This document shows, one piece after another, positions 1 through 7,925 of a DNA stretch of 64,000 bases (position 1 is its first letter; each line of letters opens with the position of its first letter). Made by a program: the position numbers and the translations under genes. Source of the stretch: Salinirubrum litoreum. GTDB taxonomy: Archaea; Halobacteriota; Halobacteria; Halobacteriales; Haloferacaceae. The notes under the pieces are model-generated. The model saw only the letters and a list, made by a program, of their open reading frames with translations, did not search any database and was not told the origin of the DNA. The DNA is taken from contig NZ_JAJCVJ010000002.1 of assembly GCF_020567425.1 (NCBI RefSeq), positions 909,068-973,067 on the forward strand. Reading direction: 5' to 3'.

Positions 1-240
1 GTGAGAGAGGGCGACGAGGTGACGCTCACCGTCACCAACATCGAGGGCGTGCGGGACATCATCCACGGCGTCGCCATCCCGCAACACGGCATCAACCTCG
101 CCATCGCGCCGCAGGACACCCGGCAGGTGACGTTCACCGCCGACGACCCCGGTGTCTACTGGGTGTACTGCACGTACTTCTGTAGCGCACTCCACCTGGA
201 GATGCGCTCGCGGCTGATCGTCGAACCGCGCGACAACTGA
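1..240 (+). CDS. nosZ: Nitrous oxide reductase, C-terminal CuA domain (5' truncated by window edge)
   Basis: Only the last 79 residues are in the window; the reading frame runs in from the left edge, so the GTG at base 1 need not be a start. They form the cupredoxin CuA domain that receives electrons and passes them to the CuZ site for N2O reduction to N2 outside the cytoplasmic membrane. Visible ligands are H22 and the C57-x3-C61-x3-H65-x2-M68 motif (CTYFCSALHLEM), which is typical of NosZ. A CoxB CuA domain would read differently around these residues, and the downstream nosD, nosF and nosY genes settle the call. Confidence 0.95.
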   Translation: MREGDEVTLTVTNIEGVRDIIHGVAIPQHGINLAIAPQDTRQVTFTADDPGVYWVYCTYFCSALHLEMRSRLIVEPRDN

Positions 241-310
241 CTCCTCGCCCCCACGCTTCGACACGACCCACCCAACAGACGCGCACACGACCCACACACG
301 AGGTGATTCC

Positions 311-1048
311 ATGCAACTCCCCGACCCCACCGAGTTCCGCGAGGTCCGCCGTGGTCTGCCGGTCGTCGCCGGCGTCCTGCTGGTCGTCGCGCTGGCGCTC
401 CCGATGTGGACCATCTACGTGTCGGCGGTCCAGTATCCGGACACGACGCTGACGGTCAACCTGTACGCCTACCCGCGACTGACCGGCGACTACGCCGAGA
501 TGGCACGGCTCAACAAGTACGTCGGGTTCTACTACCCGGACCCGGTGCTCGTCGAGCCGAACTTCCCGGTGAAGGACGCGGCCATCGACGTGCCCGAGTG
601 GTCGCTCGGGCCGGTGGCGTTCCTCGGCGTCGCGGCGACCAGCCTGTTCGTCGCACTGGCACCGACCGGGCGGAAACTCCGGCGCGGCCTGCAGGCACAG
701 GTCGTCGGAACGGCAGCCGTCTTCGGCGTGCTGCTCGCCGACATCCAGTACCGGCTCTGGCAGGCGGGCCACTCGCTCGACCCGGACGCGCCGATGCTGG
801 GCGTCTCCGGCTTCACACCCCCGCTGTGGGGGAAGTACACCGTCGCCAACATCACCAGCTACTCCCGGTTCGGTGCCGGCGCGTACCTGACCGCGGTGGC
901 GGTCGGGTCGCTCGCGGTCGCGTACTACTACCGAGGGGAGGCGGTCCGGTTCGCCGACCTGCCCGGTCGCCTCCGCGAGCGTCTCGCCGGATTGCGCGGC
1001 CGTGCAGGACAGCGTGGAGAGAACACGGACCGGAGCACGGGGGGATGA
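311..1048 (+). CDS. nos-cluster membrane protein of unknown function
   Basis: 245 residues between nosZ and nosD, transcribed with them; its stop lies three bases before the nosD start. Membrane segments are predictable near residues 18-38, 97-118, 131-150 and 190-210. A long extracytoplasmic stretch (about 40-95) is rich in Tyr and Pro, and another conserved-looking stretch (about 155-190) contains FTPPLWGKYTVANITSYSRF. The C-terminus is basic. No metal-binding cysteines are seen. Position and topology suggest a membrane partner in electron delivery or maturation of N2O reductase. I do not recognise a named Nos family and infer the role only from context. Confidence 0.8.
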   Translation: MQLPDPTEFREVRRGLPVVAGVLLVVALALPMWTIYVSAVQYPDTTLTVNLYAYPRLTGDYAEMARLNKYVGFYYPDPVLVEPNFPVKDAAIDVPEWSLGPVAFLGVAATSLFVALAPTGRKLRRGLQAQVVGTAAVFGVLLADIQYRLWQAGHSLDPDAPMLGVSGFTPPLWGKYTVANITSYSRFGAGAYLTAVAVGSLAVAYYYRGEAVRFADLPGRLRERLAGLRGRAGQRGENTDRSTGG

Positions 1049-1051
1049 CCG

Positions 1052-2467
1052 ATGCACCGACCCGACGCCGAGGCGACCATCCCGTTGCTCGCGGCGGTCC
1101 TGCTCGTCGCAGCCAGTGGGCTGGCGGTCGCGGTCGGGCCGGTCGGTGGCGTCGGAGCGGCGACCCACGGCGACGAACCCGCACCCCGTGACCGGATCCA
1201 GTTCGACCCGCCCGTCCCCGACGAGTACGACTTCGGCGACCCACCGACGGCCGACGGCGTCGCCACGGTCGACGGGACCGACTACGACAGCCTCGACGCG
1301 GCGCTCGACGCCGCCGGGTCGGGCGACACGGTCCACCTGCGCGGTCGCTTCGACGGTCCCGTGACGGTCGAGACGCCCGGCGTGACGCTCGCCGGCGCGG
1401 GGGTCGAGGAGACCGTCCTCGCGGGCGACGGCGAGGGAACCGTCCTCACGCTCTCGGCCGCGAACGTGACGGTCCGGGGTCTGTGGGTCCGCGACGCCGG
1501 GTGGAACGCCTCGGCGAACGACGCCGCGATCTGGGTAGCCGGCGACGGTTCTGCGGTCGTGGACTGCCGCGTCACGGACACCACCTTCGGCGTCTGGATC
1601 GACGGCGCGAGCGAGGCACGGGTGATCGACACGACGATCGTCGGCCGCGAGTCGGTCCGCCAGCACACGAACCGGGGGAACGGCGTCCAACTGTGGGAGG
1701 CGACCGACGCCGTGGTCCGGGACAACCGGATCACCGACGTCCGGGACGGGATCTACTACTCGTTCTCGTCGGGGGTCGTCGCCCGGAACAACACGCTGTG
1801 GGACCTGCGGTACGGCGTCCACTACATGTACTCCGACGGGAACCGCCTCGCCGACAACACCGCGTTCGACAACGACGTGGGCTACGCGCTGATGGTCTCC
1901 GAGGACCTGCAGATCGTGGACAACGTCGCGGTGAACAACACCGGCCGGTCGGGCCACGGCATCCTCGTGAAGAGCGTCGACGACACCGAGATCAGCGGGA
2001 ACCACCTCGTCGGCAACGACAAGGGGCTGTACGTCTACAACGCCCTGAACAACACCGTCGCCGACAACCTCCTGCTGGCGAACCGGGTCGGCGTCCACCT
2101 GACGGCCGGGAGCGTCCGGGAGCGCGTGACCGGCAACAGCTTCGTCCGGAACGACGACGCGGTGAAGGCGGTCGTCGAGTCCGAGGTGGTCTGGAACGCC
2201 TCGCGGGGCAACTACTGGGCGACGGCCTCGGTCGCCGACGCCGACGACGACGGGATCAGCGAGACGCGCTACCGCCCCGAGGGGCTGCTCGACCGCGTGA
2301 CGGCCGAACATCCGGCGGCCCGCGTCTTCGTCGGTAGTCCCGCGTTCGACCTCGTGCGACTCGCCGAACGGACGCTCCCGGCGGTCGAGACGCCCGGCGT
2401 CGTGGACGAACACCCCCTCGCGCGCTCCCCGCACGACTGGAGGCGATACTATGCCACTCGAGATTGA
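1052..2467 (+). CDS. nosD: NosD copper-site maturation protein
   Basis: 471 residues. An N-terminal hydrophobic segment (about 8-30) acts as signal or anchor. The body is a right-handed parallel beta-helix of CASH/NosD type, shown by repeated short motifs with Asn ladders (DNRITDVRDG, NNTLWD, DNTAFDND, NNTVADNLL) across about residues 60-380. NosD is the extracytoplasmic component that, with the NosFY transporter, is needed to assemble the CuZ centre of N2O reductase. The 3' end overlaps nosF by 17 bases, so the two are probably translationally coupled. Length is normal for the family. Confidence 0.95.
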   Translation: MHRPDAEATIPLLAAVLLVAASGLAVAVGPVGGVGAATHGDEPAPRDRIQFDPPVPDEYDFGDPPTADGVATVDGTDYDSLDAALDAAGSGDTVHLRGRFDGPVTVETPGVTLAGAGVEETVLAGDGEGTVLTLSAANVTVRGLWVRDAGWNASANDAAIWVAGDGSAVVDCRVTDTTFGVWIDGASEARVIDTTIVGRESVRQHTNRGNGVQLWEATDAVVRDNRITDVRDGIYYSFSSGVVARNNTLWDLRYGVHYMYSDGNRLADNTAFDNDVGYALMVSEDLQIVDNVAVNNTGRSGHGILVKSVDDTEISGNHLVGNDKGLYVYNALNNTVADNLLLANRVGVHLTAGSVRERVTGNSFVRNDDAVKAVVESEVVWNASRGNYWATASVADADDDGISETRYRPEGLLDRVTAEHPAARVFVGSPAFDLVRLAERTLPAVETPGVVDEHPLARSPHDWRRYYATRD

Positions 2468-3239
2468 CGACGTGACGGTACGGTACGGCGACGTGACCGC
2501 ACTGAACGGCGTCTCGCTGTCGGTCGCGGACGGCGAGACGCTCGGACTGGTCGGGACGAACGGGGCCGGCAAGACGACGCTGTTCCGCCTGCTCGTCGGC
2601 CACGAGTCGCCCGACGCCGGGTCGGTACAGGTCGCGGGCCACGACCCGACTGCCGGCCCGGCAGTCCGCGAGGCGGTCGGCTACCTCCCGGAGGCGTCGG
2701 GCTTCCGGGCCGCACTGACCGGGCGGGAGGTGCTCCGGTTCCACGCTCGCCTGCGCGGGGTACCGGAGTCGGCCCGCCGGGAGCGTGTCGCTCGGACGCT
2801 GGCGACCGTGGGGCTGGCGGATGCGGCGGACCGCCCGGTCGGCGACTACTCGAACGGGATGGCCCGCCGACTCGGGCTGGCGACCGCGCTGGTCGCCGAC
2901 CCCGACGTGCTCCTCCTGGACGAACCGACCGCGGGGTTGGACCCGAACGGCGTGACCGCCTTCGACCGGCTCGTCGGGGCGCTGGCCGAGCGCACCGACA
3001 CCACGGTCGTCGTCTGCTCGCACGTTCTCTCGGTCGTCGAGCGGCTCTGCGACCGGGTGGCCGTGCTGGAGGACGGCGTGGTCCGCGAGCGCGGGTCCGT
3101 CGCCGACCTCCGACGGTCGGTCGGGAGTGACGGCGCGCCGGCGGCAGACGACACGTCCGCGGGGACGACGCTCGACGACGTGTTCCGCGATGCGGTCCAC
3201 GCGGAGCCGCCGGTCTCGCTGGGAGGTGAGTCGGCGTGA
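2451..3239 (+). CDS. nosF: NosF ABC transporter ATPase
   Basis: 262-residue nucleotide-binding subunit of the NosFY transporter, which energises maturation of the N2O reductase copper site. Walker A is G35-TNGAGK-T42, the ABC signature is YSNGM at about 133-137, and Walker B LLLDE has D157 and E158, followed by PTAGLDP. The ATG lies inside the nosD end, and the TGA overlaps the nosY GTG (GTGA), so nosD, nosF and nosY form one coupled unit. The last 40 residues extend past the ATPase core and may contact NosY. Confidence 0.95.
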   Translation: MPLEIDDVTVRYGDVTALNGVSLSVADGETLGLVGTNGAGKTTLFRLLVGHESPDAGSVQVAGHDPTAGPAVREAVGYLPEASGFRAALTGREVLRFHARLRGVPESARRERVARTLATVGLADAADRPVGDYSNGMARRLGLATALVADPDVLLLDEPTAGLDPNGVTAFDRLVGALAERTDTTVVVCSHVLSVVERLCDRVAVLEDGVVRERGSVADLRRSVGSDGAPAADDTSAGTTLDDVFRDAVHAEPPVSLGGESA

Positions 3240-4156
3240 GCCTCCGCGTCGACTCCCCGGTCGAGGAACCCGACGCAGGGACCACGACCGAGACTGGACG
3301 CGACACCGAGTCGTCGGCGGTCGACGAGCATCGACTGTCTGCGGTCGGTCGGTTCCGAGACGTCGGCGGGGAGGTGTGGACGCTGGCCCGGCGAGAGTAC
3401 CGGGTCACGAGTCGCGCGCGCTGGGGTGTCGGTCTCGCGGGCCTGTTCGGCCTGTTGTCGGTGTCGGCGGTCCTCCTCGGTGCCTCGTCGGTCGGGCCGG
3501 CCCGGTACACCACGGTCGTCGCCACGCTGACCGAGTTGTCGGCGTATCTCGTCCCACTCGCGGGGCTGACGCTCGGCGTCGGGAGTGTCGCGGGGGCAGA
3601 CGAACAGGGGTCGCTGGACGTGTTGCTCGCGCTTCCGGTGACCCGGCGGCGACTGCTCCTCGGCCTGTACCTCGGCAGAGCCACCACGCTCGCGGCGGGC
3701 GTGACACTCGGCTTCGGTCTCGGCGGGGCGCTGTTGCTCGCGCTCGCCGGACTCTCCGGGTGGGTGTTGTACGCTCGCCTCCTGTTCGCCGTGCTCGCCT
3801 GCGGGGTGGCGTTCCTCGCGGTCGGCGTCCTGCTGTCGGCGCTGGCGGGCGAGACGACCCACGCCCTCGGCGGGAGTCTGCTCGCGTGGCTCTACTTCGT
3901 CCTCCTGCACGATCTGGCGGCGCTGGCACTGATCGCCGGCACGGAACTGGGTGGAACGACCGCGACCCTGCTCGCGCTGGCGAACCCGGTCGACCTGCTC
4001 CGGATCGCGGTGTTGTCTGGCCTGCCGGCGACCGGTGGGGGGCTGTCGGCAGTCCTGCCGACCACCGGCCTGTCGCTCCCGGTCGTCGTCGGCGGGTTCC
4101 TCGCGTGGGTCGCGCTCCCGGTGGTCGGTGCGGGTGCCGTCCTGCGTCGGCGGTGA
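3236..4156 (+). CDS. nosY: NosY ABC-2 type permease
   Basis: 306 residues starting at a GTG that overlaps the nosF stop. An N-terminal acidic, Thr-rich tail of about 45 residues is followed by the ABC-2 core with six predicted membrane spans (about 65-85, 98-120, 140-165, 172-195, 205-230, 275-300). A conserved cytoplasmic loop EQGSLDVLLALPVTRRRLLLG is typical of NosY and related ABC-2 exporters. It forms the membrane half of the transporter energised by NosF. It is the last gene of the nos cluster; tRNA-Trp begins 54 bases downstream. Confidence 0.93.
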   Translation: MSLRVDSPVEEPDAGTTTETGRDTESSAVDEHRLSAVGRFRDVGGEVWTLARREYRVTSRARWGVGLAGLFGLLSVSAVLLGASSVGPARYTTVVATLTELSAYLVPLAGLTLGVGSVAGADEQGSLDVLLALPVTRRRLLLGLYLGRATTLAAGVTLGFGLGGALLLALAGLSGWVLYARLLFAVLACGVAFLAVGVLLSALAGETTHALGGSLLAWLYFVLLHDLAALALIAGTELGGTTATLLALANPVDLLRIAVLSGLPATGGGLSAVLPTTGLSLPVVVGGFLAWVALPVVGAGAVLRRR

Positions 4157-4210
4157 TCCCGCCACCGTACCGAAATCCCTTTTAGGCCGTCGGGGGTACT
4201 GTGTGACCGA

Positions 4211-4384
4211 GGGGTCGTGGCCAAGCCCGGCATGGCGACTGACTCCAGAGGCACCGCCCGGTGACGAACTCCAGACTGATATACCGAGCGACCGACTGAT
4301 CATCGGTCGTGACGACGACCCTCTGGAGAACCGAGGCGTACCGGAGATATCAGTCGATCGGGGGTTCAAATCCCTCCGACCCCA
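4211..4384 (+). tRNA. tRNA-Trp (CCA) with a 100-nt intron
   Basis: Acceptor stem 4211-4217 pairs with 4377-4383 and the discriminator is A4384. The anticodon stem ACTGA (4238-4242) pairs with TCAGT (4350-4354). The loop is C32-T33-C34-C35-A36-G37 (4243-4248) plus A38 (4349); the T arm is 4360-4376. Exons are 4211-4248 and 4349-4384. The splice sites form a canonical bulge-helix-bulge: CTCC (4243-4246) pairs with GGAG (4343-4346), flanked by three-base bulges AGA (4247-4249) and ATA (4347-4349), each cut after its second base. No CCA is encoded. Confidence 0.97.
4249..4348 (+). ncRNA. Box C/D guide RNA within the tRNA-Trp intron
   Basis: Box C GTGACGA (4261-4267), D' CCGA (4284-4287), C' GTGACGA (4309-4315) and D CCGA (4331-4334) are present. 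The guide before D (TCTGGAG, 4322-4328) is fully complementary to the spliced anticodon loop; the fifth base before D (G4326) pairs with C34. The guide before D' (ACTGAT, 4275-4280) matches 3' anticodon-stem bases 38-43, and the fifth base before D' (A4279) pairs with U39. This predicts 2'-O-methylation of C34 and U39, which agrees with what is known for the Haloferax tRNA-Trp intron. Confidence 0.93.
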
Positions 4385-4419
4385 TATCCTCTCGAACTCA
4401 TCGACACAGCGACTTCTGT

Positions 4420-4438
4420 AGCGTTTTAGGAAAACGCT
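4420..4438. terminator. Perfect 8-bp inverted repeat with T/A tracts after tRNA-Trp
   Basis: AGCGTTTT, a three-base AGG loop, then AAAACGCT. It lies 36 bases after the tRNA 3' end and 76 bases before the zinc-finger gene. The T run in the 5' arm could end tRNA transcription. It could equally be an operator of the downstream gene, so the role is inferred. Confidence 0.45.
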
Positions 4439-4513
4439 CTCTCCTATACTTCTGAACTGACTCGTCTCGTCGGAACACTGATACTGGTGTTCTGCCAACT
4501 CGTTTCCAGCTAG

Positions 4514-5077
4514 ATGCCAGAGTGCGACCAGTGTGACGAGACGGACATCTCGCAATCCTGCACCTACTGTGAGGGCACCTTCTGCGCCGAGCATCGCTTA
4601 CCGGAGAATCACGACTGTCTGGAGTTGAAGAACCGACAGGTGTCCGCCGAGATCGGTGCGGGCGCATCTGAGGGTGCGGTGTTGGGCGAGATCGAGACCG
4701 GCGACGAGCAGGATGAGATGGACCTCTCCCGCCCGAAACCGGAGGTGACGACGAGTCCCGACACGAACCTCGACGGGAGTCTCGGAGAGTCGGAGGAACC
4801 GGCAGAGATCGACCGCGATCAGCCCGACAAGCCCGGCCTATTCCAGCGCCTGAAGGTGATAGCTGAGGTGCAGTCGAATCGTGGCAGTGCGGTCGCTCGG
4901 ACGCTACTTCGGGTACTCGGGATCGTGATGGTGCTGATCGGTGCGTACAATCTTCTGTTGTTCGGCTTTCTCGCTAGAGAATCGGGCGTCTTAGGGTTCT
5001 ACTACGCTGTTCTTCCACCGTTCTTCGGTGACATCGTGTTCATGGCGATTGGCGCGTCGATCACGTGGTTCCTCTGA
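4514..5077 (+). CDS. AN1-type zinc-finger membrane protein
   Basis: 187 residues. An N-terminal AN1 zinc finger has all eight ligands: C4, C7, C16, C19, C24, H27, H33 and C35. A polar acidic linker follows (about 40-110, rich in Glu, Asp and Pro), then two hydrophobic segments (about 132-152 and 160-185) that should anchor it in the membrane with the finger in the cytoplasm. Haloarchaea have many AN1-finger membrane proteins of this layout whose function is not established. The gene stands alone and codon use is slightly less GC-rich than its neighbours. Confidence 0.85.
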   Translation: MPECDQCDETDISQSCTYCEGTFCAEHRLPENHDCLELKNRQVSAEIGAGASEGAVLGEIETGDEQDEMDLSRPKPEVTTSPDTNLDGSLGESEEPAEIDRDQPDKPGLFQRLKVIAEVQSNRGSAVARTLLRVLGIVMVLIGAYNLLLFGFLARESGVLGFYYAVLPPFFGDIVFMAIGASITWFL

Positions 5078-5164
5078 GAGAGCGTTCAGAGTAGTCCTGC
5101 GACCTGAAGGGTATCACAACAAACTGGCCAGCGCGCTCAAGTCACCCACGCCACTCCACAGAGT

Positions 5165-5290
5165 GTGAGAGCATCCACGATAGCCATGTTGTTCGGTGCG
5201 GCCCTGTTCGTCCTCCCGATTCCCGGCACCTTCGTCGCCGGTGCACTCGTCATCCTCGCAGGCGTCGCGGCCCGCGTCCTCGGCTCCTGA
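5165..5290 (+). CDS. Very small membrane protein
   Basis: A 41-residue reading frame from GTG at 5165, or 34 residues from the in-frame ATG at 5186. One hydrophobic helix contains the pattern LFVLPIPGTFVAGALVILAG, which I associate with a family of tiny haloarchaeal membrane proteins. The Pro-Ile-Pro-Gly-Thr turn suggests a hairpin in the membrane. Function is unknown. It is too short for most gene finders, and support comes only from the family-like motif and the free intergenic position. Confidence 0.55.
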   Translation: MRASTIAMLFGAALFVLPIPGTFVAGALVILAGVAARVLGS

Positions 5291-5359
5291 CCACGCTTCG
5301 CAGAACCGACCACCCACGACGACGTTTTATCACCGCGACTCGCGTCCCGCCGAGTAGCG

Positions 5360-5833
5360 ATGCCCGCCGACACACCGGACACCACCGACCGGGACCTCGT
5401 CACCACCGCCTTCTGGGAGCCACACGCCAGTCCGCGAAGCGTCTGGCCGTTGATCGCCGCCTACCCGATCCTCCTGCTCGCCATCTACCGCCGAAGCCCG
5501 ACACTCCTCGGCGGGACAGTCCTCGGCGTCGTGACCAATCTCCTCCTCGTCTCGCCACCGGAGACCGACGAGGCGTGGGCGACTCGGGTCGTCCTCGGGG
5601 AGCGCGTCTGGCTCAACCGGGGCCTGCGCTCGGAACCGGGGACGCTGGGCCTGCTGGCAGTCGGCGGGGTGCTCCACCTCGGTACGATGCGGGCCGCGCT
5701 CCGGCAGGACCGACTGCGGACGTTGGTCGGCGGTGCGGTGTCGATGGTGCTGATGCTCGTCTTCTTCGACCGGATGGTCCGACTGTACGAGCACGACGGG
5801 CAGACCGAACTGGAGCGGGAGACGGGTGAGTGA
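5360..5833 (+). CDS. DUF6653-type membrane protein
   Basis: 157 residues with predicted spans near 30-47, 50-70, 95-112 and 122-140. Motifs FWEPHASPRSVW, SPPETDEAWATRVVLGERVW and a basic/aromatic C-terminus match the DUF6653 family as I recall it. A paralogue with the same motifs lies at 55567-56151 in this window. Function is unknown. A TATA-like TTTTAT element sits about 30 bases before the ATG. Confidence 0.8.
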   Translation: MPADTPDTTDRDLVTTAFWEPHASPRSVWPLIAAYPILLLAIYRRSPTLLGGTVLGVVTNLLLVSPPETDEAWATRVVLGERVWLNRGLRSEPGTLGLLAVGGVLHLGTMRAALRQDRLRTLVGGAVSMVLMLVFFDRMVRLYEHDGQTELERETGE

Positions 5834-5974
5834 GGACCGACGACGGGAGCAGTGAGTGAGCGAGACGACCGAGTGGGTCAGACGACCGAGTGGCCGAGAC
5901 GGCCGGAAGGGGCGGAGTGAAGCCGAGAGCGAGACCGCGAGGTGTCGTGTCGATCCGAGTCGAGTCGACCCGAC

Positions 5975-6274
5975 TCAGAGCGCGCCGTTCTCGTCCAGTC
6001 GATCCACGACGACCTGCAGGTCCGCCTCGGACTCGATGGCCTCCTTCACGTCCTCACGTTCGCGCACGTCCGAGGAGTCCGCGTCGTAGGCGCGCATGAA
6101 CTCGGCGCGCCGGTGTTCGTCGAACGCGTGCCGGATGGCGAAGAAGCCGTCCGGGACGATAGTTCCACAGACCTTGCACTCGTGGCGCTCGTGGTCTTCC
6201 GTCTGGTGGACGATTGTCTCCTCGACCGCCTCGAACTCCCGGCCACAGCCGTCGATCCCACATTTCCACGCCAT
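5975..6274 (-). CDS. Small protein with two C2H2-like zinc fingers
   Basis: 99 residues. Finger 1 is C5-x4-C10-x12-H23-x4-H28 and finger 2 is C33-x2-C36-x12-H49-x4-H54. The remaining C-terminal part (about 60-99) is acidic and helical. No membrane segment is present. Such small zinc-finger proteins are common in haloarchaea and are often thought to bind nucleic acid or protein, but no function can be assigned here. It is divergent from the PHP gene across a 129-base spacer. Confidence 0.85.
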   Translation of the reverse strand: MAWKCGIDGCGREFEAVEETIVHQTEDHERHECKVCGTIVPDGFFAIRHAFDEHRRAEFMRAYDADSSDVREREDVKEAIESEADLQVVVDRLDENGAL

Positions 6275-6403
6275 AGCCGAAGCGTCTCGGCGGGGGGACT
6301 AAACGTTTTCACTCCCCCGACGTGTCTCCAAACCGTGGGACGGCGACCCACGCCGTCGTCGGCGAACAGTAACCACTAATGGGAGCGTCGGCGACGTGGG
6401 AAC

Positions 6404-7165
6404 GTGACAGCGGTGACGACGCGGGTCGATGCCCACGTGAAGGTGTTAGACGAGACAGTCGTCGCGCGGGCGAAAGCCCGGAACATCGACGTGCTGGTGT
6501 ACGCTCCACACTTCACGCGCCTCCCCGAGATACGCTCCCGCGCCGACGAGTTCTCGGACGACGACCTCCTCGTCGTCCCGGCCCGCGAGGTGTTCGCCGG
6601 CCCGTGGCACCAGCGTCGGCACGTCCTCGCGGTCGGTCTCTCCGACCCGGTCCCGGACTTCATCTCGCTCGACGCCGCCCTCCGGGAGTTCGAGCGTCAG
6701 GACGCCGCCGTCCTCGTCCCGCACCCCGAACTGCTGAACGTCAGTCTCACCGCCGGCGACATCGCCGCCCACGCCGACCGCATCCACGCGGTCGAGTCGT
6801 ACAACGCGAAGTGTCTCCCGCCGCAGAACAGTCGTTCCCGCAGTATCGTCGAGGGCTCCGAGAAGCCGGCGTTCGGCTCCTCGTACGCCCACCTCCGGCG
6901 GAGCGTCGGCGAGGCGTGGACCGCCTTCGACGCCCGCATCGACACCGAGACCGACCTCGTGACGACCTTCCGCGAGGGGCACCCTCGCAACGTCGGTCAC
7001 CGACCCGGACTCGGCCACCGACTGCAGGGTGCACTGGAGTTCGCGCACCTCGGCTGGGAGAACACGTGGGGAAAACTCGACCGAATCCTCCTCTCGGGAA
7101 TGGAGGCGACACATCCCAAGCAGGTCGCCTACGGCGGTCGGTTCGACGACGACTTCGTCTACTGA
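6404..7165 (+). CDS. PHP-domain metal-dependent phosphoesterase-like protein
   Basis: 253 residues from a GTG start. The N-terminal segment has the PHP-type pattern DAHVKVLDETVVARAKARNID, in which the usual DLHxH motif is reduced to DAHVK, and later metal-type residues occur in VLVPHPELLN. The middle carries ESYNAK, typical of the PHP-associated C-terminal half (residues about 135-150). The family hydrolyses phosphodiesters or phosphomonoesters with bound metals. The loss of one His in the first motif may alter the site. The substrate cannot be predicted. Confidence 0.8.
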   Translation: MTAVTTRVDAHVKVLDETVVARAKARNIDVLVYAPHFTRLPEIRSRADEFSDDDLLVVPAREVFAGPWHQRRHVLAVGLSDPVPDFISLDAALREFERQDAAVLVPHPELLNVSLTAGDIAAHADRIHAVESYNAKCLPPQNSRSRSIVEGSEKPAFGSSYAHLRRSVGEAWTAFDARIDTETDLVTTFREGHPRNVGHRPGLGHRLQGALEFAHLGWENTWGKLDRILLSGMEATHPKQVAYGGRFDDDFVY

Positions 7166-7220
7166 CCGACGCTCTACCGACGACGCTGTGGCCTCGCCTG
7201 CGACTGGTCGTCCCCGACGC

Positions 7221-7907
7221 CTACCGACCGAACGGTCGCCAGTACAACAACCCGACAGTGACGACGAACACCAGTGTCGAGAGATCGTACGAGAGCGGTG
7301 TCGTCGCGGCCGCCAGCGCCGACCCACCGCCCGCGATTGCCGCCGCCAGCGAGGCGAGAATCGGCCACGAACAGGAGACACACGACAGCAGGCCCAACAG
7401 GCCGGACACCGCCGCACTCGCCGCGTCGATGACGGTCGCGTAGACGAGATACGCCAGCGCGAGGTAGCCGACGACGCGGGCCGGCATCAGGATCACGTTC
7501 ACCGTCGCGCCGCTGTAGATCAGCGCGGGTCCCCACCCCGGCGGGAGCCAGCCGATCCGCGCACCGAGTGCGCCCACCCCGCCGCCGGTGACCAGTCCCC
7601 CCGCCACCGCGAGCAACGCGAAGTAGCCAACAGCGACCGCCAGTGCCTTTCGCCGAGTCGTAGTGCTGGCGGGTGCGGGCCGCACCTTCACCAGCACCCA
7701 CAGCCCGAGCGTCAGCCAGACGAGGCCGTAGAGCGCGTAGCGTGGCTCCGAGAGCGTCACCTCGGTCAACAGGAGGTACGCGAACATCGCCAGCAGTTCG
7801 GTGTTGACGACGAGTCCCAGCAACAGGAGGTCGCGCCGCGAGGGGCGCAGTCTGTCCGCGAGGGCCGCGAGTGCCGAGGCGAGTCGGTCGGCGGGTGAGG
7901 TGGACAT
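7221..7907 (-). CDS. Multi-span membrane protein of the oxidase-assembly locus
   Basis: 228 residues, about seven predicted spans. A conserved-looking SCVSCSWP motif (about residue 177) at the start of a helix gives a Cys-x2-Cys pair in the membrane, suitable for copper or thiol chemistry. It lies 18 bases after the CtaA/CtaB fusion on the same strand, so it is probably co-transcribed and linked to heme-copper oxidase assembly. Haloarchaea carry relatives beside ctaB that are annotated only as domain of unknown function. The role is inferred from context. Confidence 0.82.
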   Translation of the reverse strand: MSTSPADRLASALAALADRLRPSRRDLLLLGLVVNTELLAMFAYLLLTEVTLSEPRYALYGLVWLTLGLWVLVKVRPAPASTTTRRKALAVAVGYFALLAVAGGLVTGGGVGALGARIGWLPPGWGPALIYSGATVNVILMPARVVGYLALAYLVYATVIDAASAAVSGLLGLLSCVSCSWPILASLAAAIAGGGSALAAATTPLSYDLSTLVFVVTVGLLYWRPFGR

Positions 7908-7925
7908 GGATCAGGTGGACGCGGG

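Noticed and set aside
4211-4384. tRNA-Trp as an integration (att) site for a mobile element
   Set aside because: No integrase gene and no partial duplicate of the tRNA 3' end was seen in the window.
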